Source of the DNA: Chitinophagales bacterium
Lineage (GTDB): Bacteria > Bacteroidota > Bacteroidia > Chitinophagales > UBA10324
Direction: 5' to 3'
NCBI GenBank assembly: GCA_013816805.1
Contig: JACDDS010000014.1
Coordinates: forward strand, 44,607-108,606
Length of the DNA: 64,000 nucleotides
A program made the translations under genes and the position numbers. Shown here piece after piece: positions 56,708 through 64,000 of the stretch; the first letter of the stretch is position 1, and each line of letters starts with the position of its first letter. A model generated the notes under the pieces. That model made no database searches. It saw nothing but the letters and a program-made list of their open reading frames with translations, and was not told the DNA's origin.

Positions 56708-58300
56708 CTATCTATTTACCATGACCAGTTTCCTTATTGCTTCATGATTATTGCAGAGCAGTTGCATAGAATAAACTCCGGGCTGAAGTGTTGAAAGATT
56801 AAGGAATTTATCATCTGAGCCTCCATTTACCCAACCATCAGAGTAAACAACTCTTCCTGTCATATCATATATCTTCAGTATAATGGGAATACTGTTATTT
56901 GAAGTAACGGTGATATTAACTTGTCCATCACCCGGATTAGGACGTATGGAGAAATTAAATGGAGAATCATCTTCTGATAATGATTTCTTTTCCGCGAGGG
57001 TTGTAAATTCATACCGCTCCGAAAAGTCGGAATGTGCCGTATCGCATTTTGAACCCACCATCCAGGAATATGTGGTGCCAGCAGATAGTCCTTTTAATGT
57101 TTTGCTCTTAGTCGGGGAATGCGCCTTTTGCCACCCGGTAGTGTTTTTTACTTTGTAGTAAACACGGTATCCCGTGGGCGTGGTGGAAGAATCTTTCCAG
57201 GAAAGGCTTGCGGAGGTGGCAGTGATGTCATTTGACTTCCCTGCGTACGGAGAGAAGCATTCAGTTACGCTATTACCATAGTCTAAATAGGCAATTGAAT
57301 TTAAGCTATCCATTAATTGGTAGAAAATTCCACCTGCATACAAATGGCCTTGATATGTGCTAAAAGAAAAAATATCTCCTTCTCCACCCCAATTAAGTTG
57401 GTACCAGTTAACCCCATTCCAAGCGGACAAACCATCGTCGATAATTCCGGAAACATATAGATTACCAAATGCACTATAAATTGTCCTTACAGAGTTTGTT
57501 GAAACATAATCTAACGTATCCCAGGTATTATTCGACCATGTGGCAATACTATGACATGGTATTGAGCCAGCCTGGTGAAACTCTCCGCCAACTACCAATT
57601 CATTCTGAAAGGTATCCATGGCATCTACATAAGCTGAATTTTCATTGTCAGGGTCGTACAATCCTGTTTTCATCGGATGCCATTTCTTTCCATCCCATCG
57701 GGCTATATTTTTAACGGGATTATCGCCTGCTGTATTAAAAAAACCTCCAGCAATTAAGTCGCCATTATATTCATGCATGGCTTCTACTTCAGAGCCATTA
57801 ATTCCATCTCCCAATGGCAGCCATCTGCCTATGGTATCCATTCTTGCAATGTGATTGACCTCCCGGTCTTTCTCTCCATAAAATCCGTACGCCATTTCAA
57901 AATGTCCTCCTGCGTACAATGCTCCTTTATATATGGCAAAGCAGCTGACATCATTGTCAAACGATCCTGCAACCACAAAAATATTGTCTTTTATATATCC
58001 CACAACTCCATTGTCCAAGGCTATATATACCCGACCGTTGAAATAGATCAGGGCATTAACTTCATCTTGCATAGTTGGTGCTTTATGCCAGTTTGACCCA
58101 TCCCACGTGGCTAGATTCTGAACCGTTAAATTACCTGCCTGGTTAAACCTACCACCCACATACAATTGGTTATTGATGGAATCAACACACATCGCGAAGA
58201 CTGCATTGTTGATACCTTCTCCCAAGGGTCGCCAGACCTGTGCGGACATTTTCTGAAAAATAAGAAGCTGTAGTAAACTGTAAAGTATTGTTTTCTTCAT
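56708..58300 (-). CDS. T9SS propeller-repeat protein with fibronectin III domain
   Basis: 530 residues: signal peptide (ends KMSAQ), about seven repeats of the form L(Y/V)VGG.F..AG..P..(N/S)IA.W.G..W (residues about 20-345), a fibronectin-III domain (about 350-440, ATSASLSWKDSSTTPTGYRVYYK) and a sorting domain (FNFSIRPNPGDGQVNITV to the end). Probably surface-exposed, function unknown. It is the intact paralogue of the frameshifted gene 33888-35185. First of a five-gene minus-strand array. Confidence 0.85.
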   Translation of the reverse strand: MKKTILYSLLQLLIFQKMSAQVWRPLGEGINNAVFAMCVDSINNQLYVGGRFNQAGNLTVQNLATWDGSNWHKAPTMQDEVNALIYFNGRVYIALDNGVVGYIKDNIFVVAGSFDNDVSCFAIYKGALYAGGHFEMAYGFYGEKDREVNHIARMDTIGRWLPLGDGINGSEVEAMHEYNGDLIAGGFFNTAGDNPVKNIARWDGKKWHPMKTGLYDPDNENSAYVDAMDTFQNELVVGGEFHQAGSIPCHSIATWSNNTWDTLDYVSTNSVRTIYSAFGNLYVSGIIDDGLSAWNGVNWYQLNWGGEGDIFSFSTYQGHLYAGGIFYQLMDSLNSIAYLDYGNSVTECFSPYAGKSNDITATSASLSWKDSSTTPTGYRVYYKVKNTTGWQKAHSPTKSKTLKGLSAGTTYSWMVGSKCDTAHSDFSERYEFTTLAEKKSLSEDDSPFNFSIRPNPGDGQVNITVTSNNSIPIILKIYDMTGRVVYSDGWVNGGSDDKFLNLSTLQPGVYSMQLLCNNHEAIRKLVMVNR

Positions 58301-58381
58301 TCAGAATTTATTGAGATGACTAAGATAACAGATATACAAAGTGAAAAATTAATATGAAACTAAAGACTGAGATATCTGAGA

Positions 58382-58605
58382 TTATTCCTTCACCACTTTC
58401 CCCTTCTGCAAAACATTTCCTCTTTCATCCCTAATATTTATCAGATACATTCCTTTTGGCAGAAATGAAATATCAATCGATCCATTATCTGAAAACTGCT
58501 GCTTCAACACAACCTGTCCGAACAGGTTTAAAATGGTGACGGTTGCATTATGGATGTTTAAAGCTTCAATATGCAGTTGATCGGTGGCGGGGTTGGGATA
58601 GATTG
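58382..58605 (-). repeat. Near-identical T9SS sorting-domain coding sequence shared by five genes
   Basis: The DNA coding for the last 75 residues of this gene is very close to that at 60140-60360, 61855-62075, 62830-63050 and, on the plus strand, 33590-33809. The shared protein consensus is FYPNPATDQLHIEA, then ILNLFGQVVL and LPKGMYLVNI, ending KGKVVKE. Other T9SS genes in the window have unlike sorting domains, so this is a local expansion, probably kept alike by recombination. Confidence 0.75.
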
Positions 58606-60046
58606 ATACTTGTACAAATTCTATTGGCCCCATATTACCAGTTGCAACATCACAAGCAGTATCTGGAACATATTTCCAGAGATCGTTGAGAGTCTGGTCA
58701 TCTAATAAATGATAATTTCCCGTTCCTCCAAACATCCATACATTGTTACTGCTCGAGTCATACCAGATAGTGCAACCAAAGCGTGTGTGAGGATAATTTT
58801 CTGGTGAACTTATTCCTTGCTTACCGTAATGGTAATGATAGAAATCATAAGATCCATCGAGCCATGACCATGTATTATTGTATGGATTATATTTCCATAA
58901 TTCATTAGTGATACTAACACCACCTTTGGAAAGGGCATCACCTGCAAAGAACCAGAAAATGCCGTTCTTATCAACCCATCCTGTAGCTTGCTCCCGTGCA
59001 CTTGCAGTATTACCGGGAGCACAATGATCTGTATAAATACCCTCATCCCCCCATATATCTGAGCCACCAATCCATGTCCATTCATTAGTTATGGAAGTAT
59101 ATTTCCAGAGATCGTTAAACATGATCACTTTAGGGTAAAGGGTATTGCCACCATATAAATAAAAATTACCTATAGAGTCAACCCAATGCAGTTGGTTGTT
59201 TTCTCTTGCTCCGGGTGTATTGAGTGAATCAGCTATTCCTTTAATCCCATAAATGCCTGGTTGGTCAATCTGAGAGCTGCCATTCATCCACGTCCATTGA
59301 TTAGTTTTGATATCGTATTTCCATAGATCATTAAGATACTGACCGTTGGGTCCATCGCTGCCATGCCAGCCTCCGAAAAGCCAGAGATTACCTTCTTTAT
59401 CTATCCAGTTGTCGGCTAAGAATCTGGACGAGGGTGCATTGGCTGTATCAGGAACTCCTTTCATCCCATAGGTACCCACATCATTTATTAGATTAGTGCC
59501 GCTTACCCACGTCCAGATTTTTGTTTGTATGTCATATTTCCAGAGATCGTTCACCGGAGCATAATAAACACTGGAAAACGTTCCACCAAATAACCAAAAG
59601 TTCCCATCATTGTCTACCCAAGTGCAACTCCCATAACGACCACCCGGGTAGGTCAAATTATCTCCGCTTCCCTTTGTTCCATAGATAACTGTTGCTCCTA
59701 GCCAACTATTTCCTCCTACCCACGTCCAAGTATTTGTATTAATATCATAACTCATAAATGCATCATTCGACTGCCATCCGAATTGCGGATTACCTACAGC
59801 TCCGCCCCCTAATAGATATAATAATCTGTCTTTCCCAATCCATGACATAGGTGCGTAGACCTTTGGAGGAGTGTTCGCAGAATCAGGAACATCTTTTACT
59901 CCATAGCTATTAAAGGTTTGATCTGTATTTCCATAAGTTGAATCTCCCTTCATCCAGGTCCATTGTCCGGATTGAGCCTTAGTAATAGCTATCATTCCAT
60001 TTAGAAAAAAAGCAAATAAAAATATTAACCTTGCCCACTTATTCAT
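58382..60046 (-). CDS. T9SS kelch-repeat protein
   Basis: 554 residues: signal peptide, at least six kelch-type repeats of 55-70 residues with the pattern W.W..G......G.YG.KG..D..N.P..R....W.D..GN.WLFGG....NDLWKYDI (residues about 28-465), then a sorting domain from VSIYPNPATDQLHIEA. Kelch repeats form beta propellers, often binding sugars or proteins. Its signal peptide and upstream region are nearly the same as those of the next gene (60138-61763). Confidence 0.87.
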   Translation of the reverse strand: MNKWARLIFLFAFFLNGMIAITKAQSGQWTWMKGDSTYGNTDQTFNSYGVKDVPDSANTPPKVYAPMSWIGKDRLLYLLGGGAVGNPQFGWQSNDAFMSYDINTNTWTWVGGNSWLGATVIYGTKGSGDNLTYPGGRYGSCTWVDNDGNFWLFGGTFSSVYYAPVNDLWKYDIQTKIWTWVSGTNLINDVGTYGMKGVPDTANAPSSRFLADNWIDKEGNLWLFGGWHGSDGPNGQYLNDLWKYDIKTNQWTWMNGSSQIDQPGIYGIKGIADSLNTPGARENNQLHWVDSIGNFYLYGGNTLYPKVIMFNDLWKYTSITNEWTWIGGSDIWGDEGIYTDHCAPGNTASAREQATGWVDKNGIFWFFAGDALSKGGVSITNELWKYNPYNNTWSWLDGSYDFYHYHYGKQGISSPENYPHTRFGCTIWYDSSSNNVWMFGGTGNYHLLDDQTLNDLWKYVPDTACDVATGNMGPIEFVQVSIYPNPATDQLHIEALNIHNATVTILNLFGQVVLKQQFSDNGSIDISFLPKGMYLINIRDERGNVLQKGKVVKE

Positions 60047-60120
60047 GAAGTCATTTTATATTATAGTTATTTATATATTCTTACAGACCTAATGCAGGGC
60101 TGAAGGTTTAATGGATCAAA
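59975..60120 (-). repeat. Duplicated 5' region of two kelch-repeat genes
   Basis: The signal-peptide code and 75 bases upstream of the gene 58382-60046 are nearly the same as those of 60138-61763 (61690-61845). The twins share MNKWARLIFLFAFFLNG and the upstream stretch with TTACAGACCTAATG read on the plus strand. A recent tandem duplication, including the control region, is the simplest explanation. Confidence 0.75.
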
Positions 60121-60137
60121 GGTTTTATGTAATCAAT

Positions 60138-61763
60138 TTATTCCTTCACCACTTTCCCTTTCTGCAAAACATTTCCTCTTTCATCCATAATGTTTACCAG
60201 GTAGATTCCTTTTGGCAGAGTTGAAATATCAATTGATGCGTTATCTGAAAACTGCTGCTGCAACACAACCTGACCTAACAAGTTTGAAATGGTGACGGTT
60301 GCATTGTGGATGCTTGATGCTTCAATATGTAATTGATCGGTGGCAGGGTTGGGGTAGAACTTAATATTCTGATCAATTTTCATTGTCGAAATACCTGTAG
60401 ATATGCAAGTCGTGTCTGGAATATATTCCCATAAATCTGCTTCAGTAAAGCTATATACTCCCCAATTGCCACCATAGAACCAGAGATTGTTATTTATATC
60501 CATCCACCCAACTGCACCCATTCTCCCCCGGGGATCATTACTTGGGTCTGGGACACCTAATTCTCCGTATACACCTTCAAAATGTGAATCATCTCCCCAT
60601 ATTCTTGACCATTGATTTGAAGGAATATTATATATCCATAAATCCCGGCCTGTAACTGCTCTGGAATTAGCTTCATTCACATAACCTGAAAAAATATATA
60701 CATTGTCTTTTTGTTTCAGACACACTGCCTCATTGCGGGTTGTAGGATAATTATTACTGTCGTAAACACAGTAAGACCCGAAATTACCTATTACACTCCT
60801 TTGTTGTTCTCCATTCATCCATGTCCATTGGCCGGTAGCTGTTGTATATTTCCACACGTCACCCAATGTATATTCATTTAATATGCCATTTGTTCCGCTG
60901 TAGAGATAAAAATTGCCGGTATCATCTGCCCAACTGCAAGTGCAAGCACGGGCAGAGGGAATATTAGCTTCGTCGGGAATTAACTTTGTTCCCGCATGGC
61001 CTACTGCATCCAGAGAATCGGTGCCTCCCATCCACGTCCATTGGTTAATAAGAGGATCATACTTCCACAAGTCATTATAAAATTTATCACCATAGCAATA
61101 ACAATATCCTCCGAACAACCATAGGTTATCATTTTCATCAATCCAGGAGGCGCTTTCCATTCTCGGCGGCGGAAGATTTGCCGAGTCAGCTAACCCTTTT
61201 ATTCCATAGTTGCCAGAGTATACTCCCGTGGTATTGGGCCCTTTGACCCAGGTCCAAATGTTTTTCCTGACATCATATTTCCACAGGTCATTATAGTTGC
61301 CCCAATACTGATTATATCCACCGAAGAGCCAGATGGTTCCCTGGTGATCCTTCCAAATCGATTCTCCGGTTCTGCTTCCGGGATAATTATTAGTATCCGG
61401 CACTCCCCGGATGCCATATATCCCTACCGAATTTAGATATTGAGAAGCTCTCACCAGCATCCAATTGTTTGATTTGGTATTAAACCTCCAGATATTATCA
61501 TAATATTGAGCGCGCTGCTGAGCATACTTTAGACCTCCAAGCATATAAAAGTATCCGCTGTCATCTGCCCAGCTGCCGGCAAGATATGCTGAATAGGGAT
61601 GGCAATTGGCAGTCTCGACTCCAACTTGACCAGCTTCCCAGCCGTGGTTATAGGTGGTGTCACCCTTCATCCATATCCATTGTCCGGATTGAGCCTTAGT
61701 AATAGCTATCGTTCCATTTAGAAAAAAAGCAAATAGAAATATTAACCTTGCCCACTTATTCAT
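60138..61763 (-). CDS. T9SS kelch-repeat protein, tandem paralogue of 58382-60046
   Basis: 541 residues with the same plan as the gene downstream: signal peptide, about six kelch-type repeats (IYGIRGVPDTNNYPGSRTGE, DHQGTIWLFGGYNQYWGNYNDLWKYDV), and a sorting domain from IKFYPNPATDQLHIEASS. The repeats have diverged much more than the signal peptide and sorting domain, as expected if only the ends are kept alike by recombination or the repeats are under selection for change. Function unknown. Confidence 0.87.
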   Translation of the reverse strand: MNKWARLIFLFAFFLNGTIAITKAQSGQWIWMKGDTTYNHGWEAGQVGVETANCHPYSAYLAGSWADDSGYFYMLGGLKYAQQRAQYYDNIWRFNTKSNNWMLVRASQYLNSVGIYGIRGVPDTNNYPGSRTGESIWKDHQGTIWLFGGYNQYWGNYNDLWKYDVRKNIWTWVKGPNTTGVYSGNYGIKGLADSANLPPPRMESASWIDENDNLWLFGGYCYCYGDKFYNDLWKYDPLINQWTWMGGTDSLDAVGHAGTKLIPDEANIPSARACTCSWADDTGNFYLYSGTNGILNEYTLGDVWKYTTATGQWTWMNGEQQRSVIGNFGSYCVYDSNNYPTTRNEAVCLKQKDNVYIFSGYVNEANSRAVTGRDLWIYNIPSNQWSRIWGDDSHFEGVYGELGVPDPSNDPRGRMGAVGWMDINNNLWFYGGNWGVYSFTEADLWEYIPDTTCISTGISTMKIDQNIKFYPNPATDQLHIEASSIHNATVTISNLLGQVVLQQQFSDNASIDISTLPKGIYLVNIMDERGNVLQKGKVVKE

Positions 61764-61853
61764 GAAGTCATTTTACGTTATAATTATTATATATTCTTAC
61801 AGACCTAATGAACGGCTGAAGGTTTAATTGATTGAATGTTATACGCGATCAAT

Positions 61854-62780
61854 TCACTCCTTCACCACTTTTCCTTGCTGCTTAACATCTCCTTTTTCAT
61901 CCGTAATATTTACCAGGTACATTCCTTTTGGCAGAAATGAAATATGAATTGATGCGTTATCTGAAAACTCCTGCTGCAACACAACCTGACCGAACAGGTT
62001 TAAAATGGTGATGGCTGCATTGTGGATGTTTAAAGCTTCAATATGCAGTTGATCGGTGGCAGGATTGGGATAGATCTTAAGATCAGGCTTTGAAATTGGA
62101 TTTATAGCAGTAACTGTAGAATCAATGGTTACACTCACATCATCTATATAATAATAACTATAGTCTACCCAAAAGGAATCTTTAACTGCCATTGTATCTG
62201 TCATTGCATCATTACGGAAATTACCAATGGTAATATATTGCTCCCCACCTTGGGCAATGAAGGATCCACTAATTTTCATCCAATCCGTTTCAGACTTCAA
62301 AAAATTACTTTGATTATTTTCTATTTGCGGAACATATGGCAGGTAAAAAAGATTATCTGAAGCAATGGGAAATTTTGAGAAACAAACCCCAATTTGATTA
62401 ATTGCATAAGGACTTCCTTCTGCTAAGCTTACAAAAAAATCTACTTTATAATACTTTCCATTTTGCAGACTATCCAATAATTTCGTTTGAATATATTCCC
62501 TTAAATCAATGAAAGTATGACCAATAATTCCCGCATATGCTATACCCGTATGTGCATTTTGTATTCCATAATAGTTATTAGGAACATTCATAGCACATGA
62601 ATTAAGATAGTCCGGACTATAATGAGTAGGATTAATCCAACCTTTTGCAAACTCTATCGGTCCTCCATATAATGGACATTGGACTGTATCCTCAAAGCCT
62701 GGATTAGGTACAAGATTTTGAGATATGCCAACATTAAATGAATGTATGGCAATGAAAAAGAATAGAATTTTTTTAAGCAT
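61854..62780 (-). CDS. T9SS sorting-domain protein with a jelly-roll N-terminal domain
   Basis: 308 residues: signal peptide (ends GISQ), one beta-sandwich domain starting LVPNPGFEDTVQCPLYGGPI and ending DYSYYYIDDVSVTI (about 22-218), then the shared sorting domain from LKIYPNPATDQLHIEA. The N-terminal domain is a DUF642/galactose-binding-like type that is very common in Bacteroidota surface proteins, sometimes attached to OmpA domains. Probably carbohydrate-binding; inference only. Confidence 0.82.
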   Translation of the reverse strand: MLKKILFFFIAIHSFNVGISQNLVPNPGFEDTVQCPLYGGPIEFAKGWINPTHYSPDYLNSCAMNVPNNYYGIQNAHTGIAYAGIIGHTFIDLREYIQTKLLDSLQNGKYYKVDFFVSLAEGSPYAINQIGVCFSKFPIASDNLFYLPYVPQIENNQSNFLKSETDWMKISGSFIAQGGEQYITIGNFRNDAMTDTMAVKDSFWVDYSYYYIDDVSVTIDSTVTAINPISKPDLKIYPNPATDQLHIEALNIHNAAITILNLFGQVVLQQEFSDNASIHISFLPKGMYLVNITDEKGDVKQQGKVVKE

Positions 62781-62828
62781 AAATCCTGGCCTTAATTAGA
62801 AATAAATCACTTCATCAGAGCATTTAAA

Positions 62829-64000
62829 TTATTCCCTCACCACTTTTCCTGTCTTCAAAACATTTCCTTTCTCATCTATAATATTTACCAGGTACATTCC
62901 TTTTGACAGAGTTGAAATATCAATCGATGCATTATTGGAAAACTCCTGCTTCAACATAACCTGACCGAACAGGTTTAAAATGGTGACGGTTGCATTGTGG
63001 ATGTTGGGTGCTTCAATATGCAGTTGATCGGTGGCGGGGTTGGGAAATATTGAAATTTGTTTTTTGTTTTTAATATCTGTAAATCCCGTGAAATTTGCAA
63101 GCATTGCAATTCGATTGATTGGATTATTTGCAATCGTTTCAAAATACCCTCCAGCAATTAATTCATCATTAAAAAAGGACATGCAAAGCGGCCCTGAGTC
63201 ATAAATTGTGAACCCTAGGTTTACCCATGTATCTCCATTCCAGAACGTAATCCTATTTGCAATGCATTTTCCATCACCGGATTCGCCAAAGTCACCACAA
63301 GCGTAAAATCCTTTACCTTTTGTAATAAGATAATTTACTTGACCGCAAAGGCCCGGCATTGCATTCCATTTGCCTTCACTCCATCTTGCAATTCCATCTG
63401 CAGTATCACCTCCTGCCATATTAAAAAAGCCGCCTGTTATTAAATCATCACCATACACAGTTAAAGCAAGTACATTACCAGAGTAGATCGTACCGGCAAT
63501 GGCAGTTCCACTTCCGAAGCCTTGCCACACTTTTCCATCCCACGCAGCGATATTGTTCACTTCTTTTCCATCTGCATATTTAAACAAGCCCCCGGCTATG
63601 AGCTGATCATTATACACACAGAGCGCATCAACATGTCCCGGAGTTAAAGCGCTTAACCCTCCACCAAGTGTTTCCCATTTCCTTCCCGTCCATTTTTTTA
63701 AATACCCTCCAAAATTTCCACCTGCATAGAGTGTATCATGGTAAAACTGCATGCAAAGAACTTCATCACCTAAGCCTGGCAGTCCTGTTCCTTCGATATA
63801 GGTATTTTCTTTCATGGCCGCAACAATACCACCTGTTGCGTAATAGATAGTATCATGCTTTGCTAATAATGCTGCAACCGGACTTCCTAAATAAGCATTA
63901 GGTTTTTCAGTTGAAATCCAGCTAGTGCCATTCCAAATTCCCATCATTCGAGATACCTTATCACCTGCATAGTAAAAATCACCACCTACATACAACCATT
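62829..64000 (-). CDS. T9SS propeller-repeat protein (N-terminus beyond window edge)
   Basis: At least 388 residues; the reading frame stays open to the right edge (WLYVGGDFYYAGDKVSRMMGIWNG), so the start and signal peptide are outside. It has about seven repeats of L.(A/V)GG.F..A.......IA.W.G..W, then the shared sorting domain from ISIFPNPATDQLHIEA. Its last three repeats (GLCGQVNYLI, GKGFYACGDFGESGDGKCIANRITFWNG) match the body of the REP-bearing protein at 33036-33809, so the two are close paralogues. Confidence 0.84.
   Translation of the reverse strand, partial: WLYVGGDFYYAGDKVSRMMGIWNGTSWISTEKPNAYLGSPVAALLAKHDTIYYATGGIVAAMKENTYIEGTGLPGLGDEVLCMQFYHDTLYAGGNFGGYLKKWTGRKWETLGGGLSALTPGHVDALCVYNDQLIAGGLFKYADGKEVNNIAAWDGKVWQGFGSGTAIAGTIYSGNVLALTVYGDDLITGGFFNMAGGDTADGIARWSEGKWNAMPGLCGQVNYLITKGKGFYACGDFGESGDGKCIANRITFWNGDTWVNLGFTIYDSGPLCMSFFNDELIAGGYFETIANNPINRIAMLANFTGFTDIKNKKQISIFPNPATDQLHIEAPNIHNATVTILNLFGQVMLKQEFSNNASIDISTLSKGMYLVNIIDEKGNVLKTGKVVRE

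Noticed and set aside
1..64000. tRNA or rRNA genes
   Set aside because: I saw no cloverleaf-type T-arm motifs or rRNA-like stretches in the gaps between genes, but a tRNA scan was not run.

Overview
The window looks like a chromosome segment from a member of the Bacteroidota, probably an uncultured relative of the Chitinophagales/Sphingobacteriales group; the exact lineage is inference. The evidence is a complete gldK-gldL-gldM-gldN type IX secretion/gliding block with a PorP/SprF-family gene, about ten surface or secreted proteins of which most end in a type IX (T9SS) C-terminal sorting domain, a short Bacteroidota-type NuoG, AT-rich start contexts without strong Shine-Dalgarno sites, and promoters of the Bacteroidota type (TTTG, about 19 bases, TAnnTTTG). 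I see no rRNA, tRNA, CRISPR array or phage.

Layout. 1-9671 (minus strand): Omp85-like outer-membrane protein, DUF4271 membrane protein, HemD-like protein, PorP/SprF-like protein, then gldK, gldL, gldM and gldN (gldN runs off the left edge). 9788-13500: hemW, lysS and a cation-diffusion-facilitator transporter. 13723-19365: a T9SS-exported sulfatase, a small exported protein with a textbook promoter, a TonB-dependent receptor and a lipoprotein. 19366-22311 (minus): carotenoid genes crtI and crtB, then a broken glycosyltransferase that appears to be joined to crtB by a deletion. 22639-31548: nuoA to nuoK of respiratory complex I, interrupted between nuoF and nuoG by a broken four-helix-bundle gene and not followed by nuoL, nuoM or nuoN.

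31616-37055 is an accessory stretch: a BrnT-like toxin with an overlapping partner, two families of palindromic repeats, a REP-associated tyrosine transposase (RAYT), a T9SS gene that carries one of those palindromes in frame inside its coding sequence, and two frameshifted T9SS genes. 37055-44302 holds a GH63-type glucosidase and rpoC, which here stands without rpoB. 44532-51959 holds a T9SS protein, a DUF885 lipoprotein, a LytS/LytTR-type two-component pair and a T9SS-exported arylsulfotransferase. 52236-55320 is mrdA-rodA (cell elongation). A repeat-rich gap and a PIN toxin pair follow, and 56708-64000 is a minus-strand array of five T9SS proteins whose sorting domains and, in one pair, promoters and signal peptides are nearly the same.

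How it fits together: the left end encodes the T9SS motor and core, and the right half encodes many of its probable cargo proteins. The cargo genes are the fluid part of the window (duplication, frameshifts, repeat insertion), while the housekeeping genes are intact. The most unusual points are the in-frame coding REP element at 33167-33223, the orphan rpoC, the crtB-glycosyltransferase deletion scar and the broken gene inside the nuo operon.
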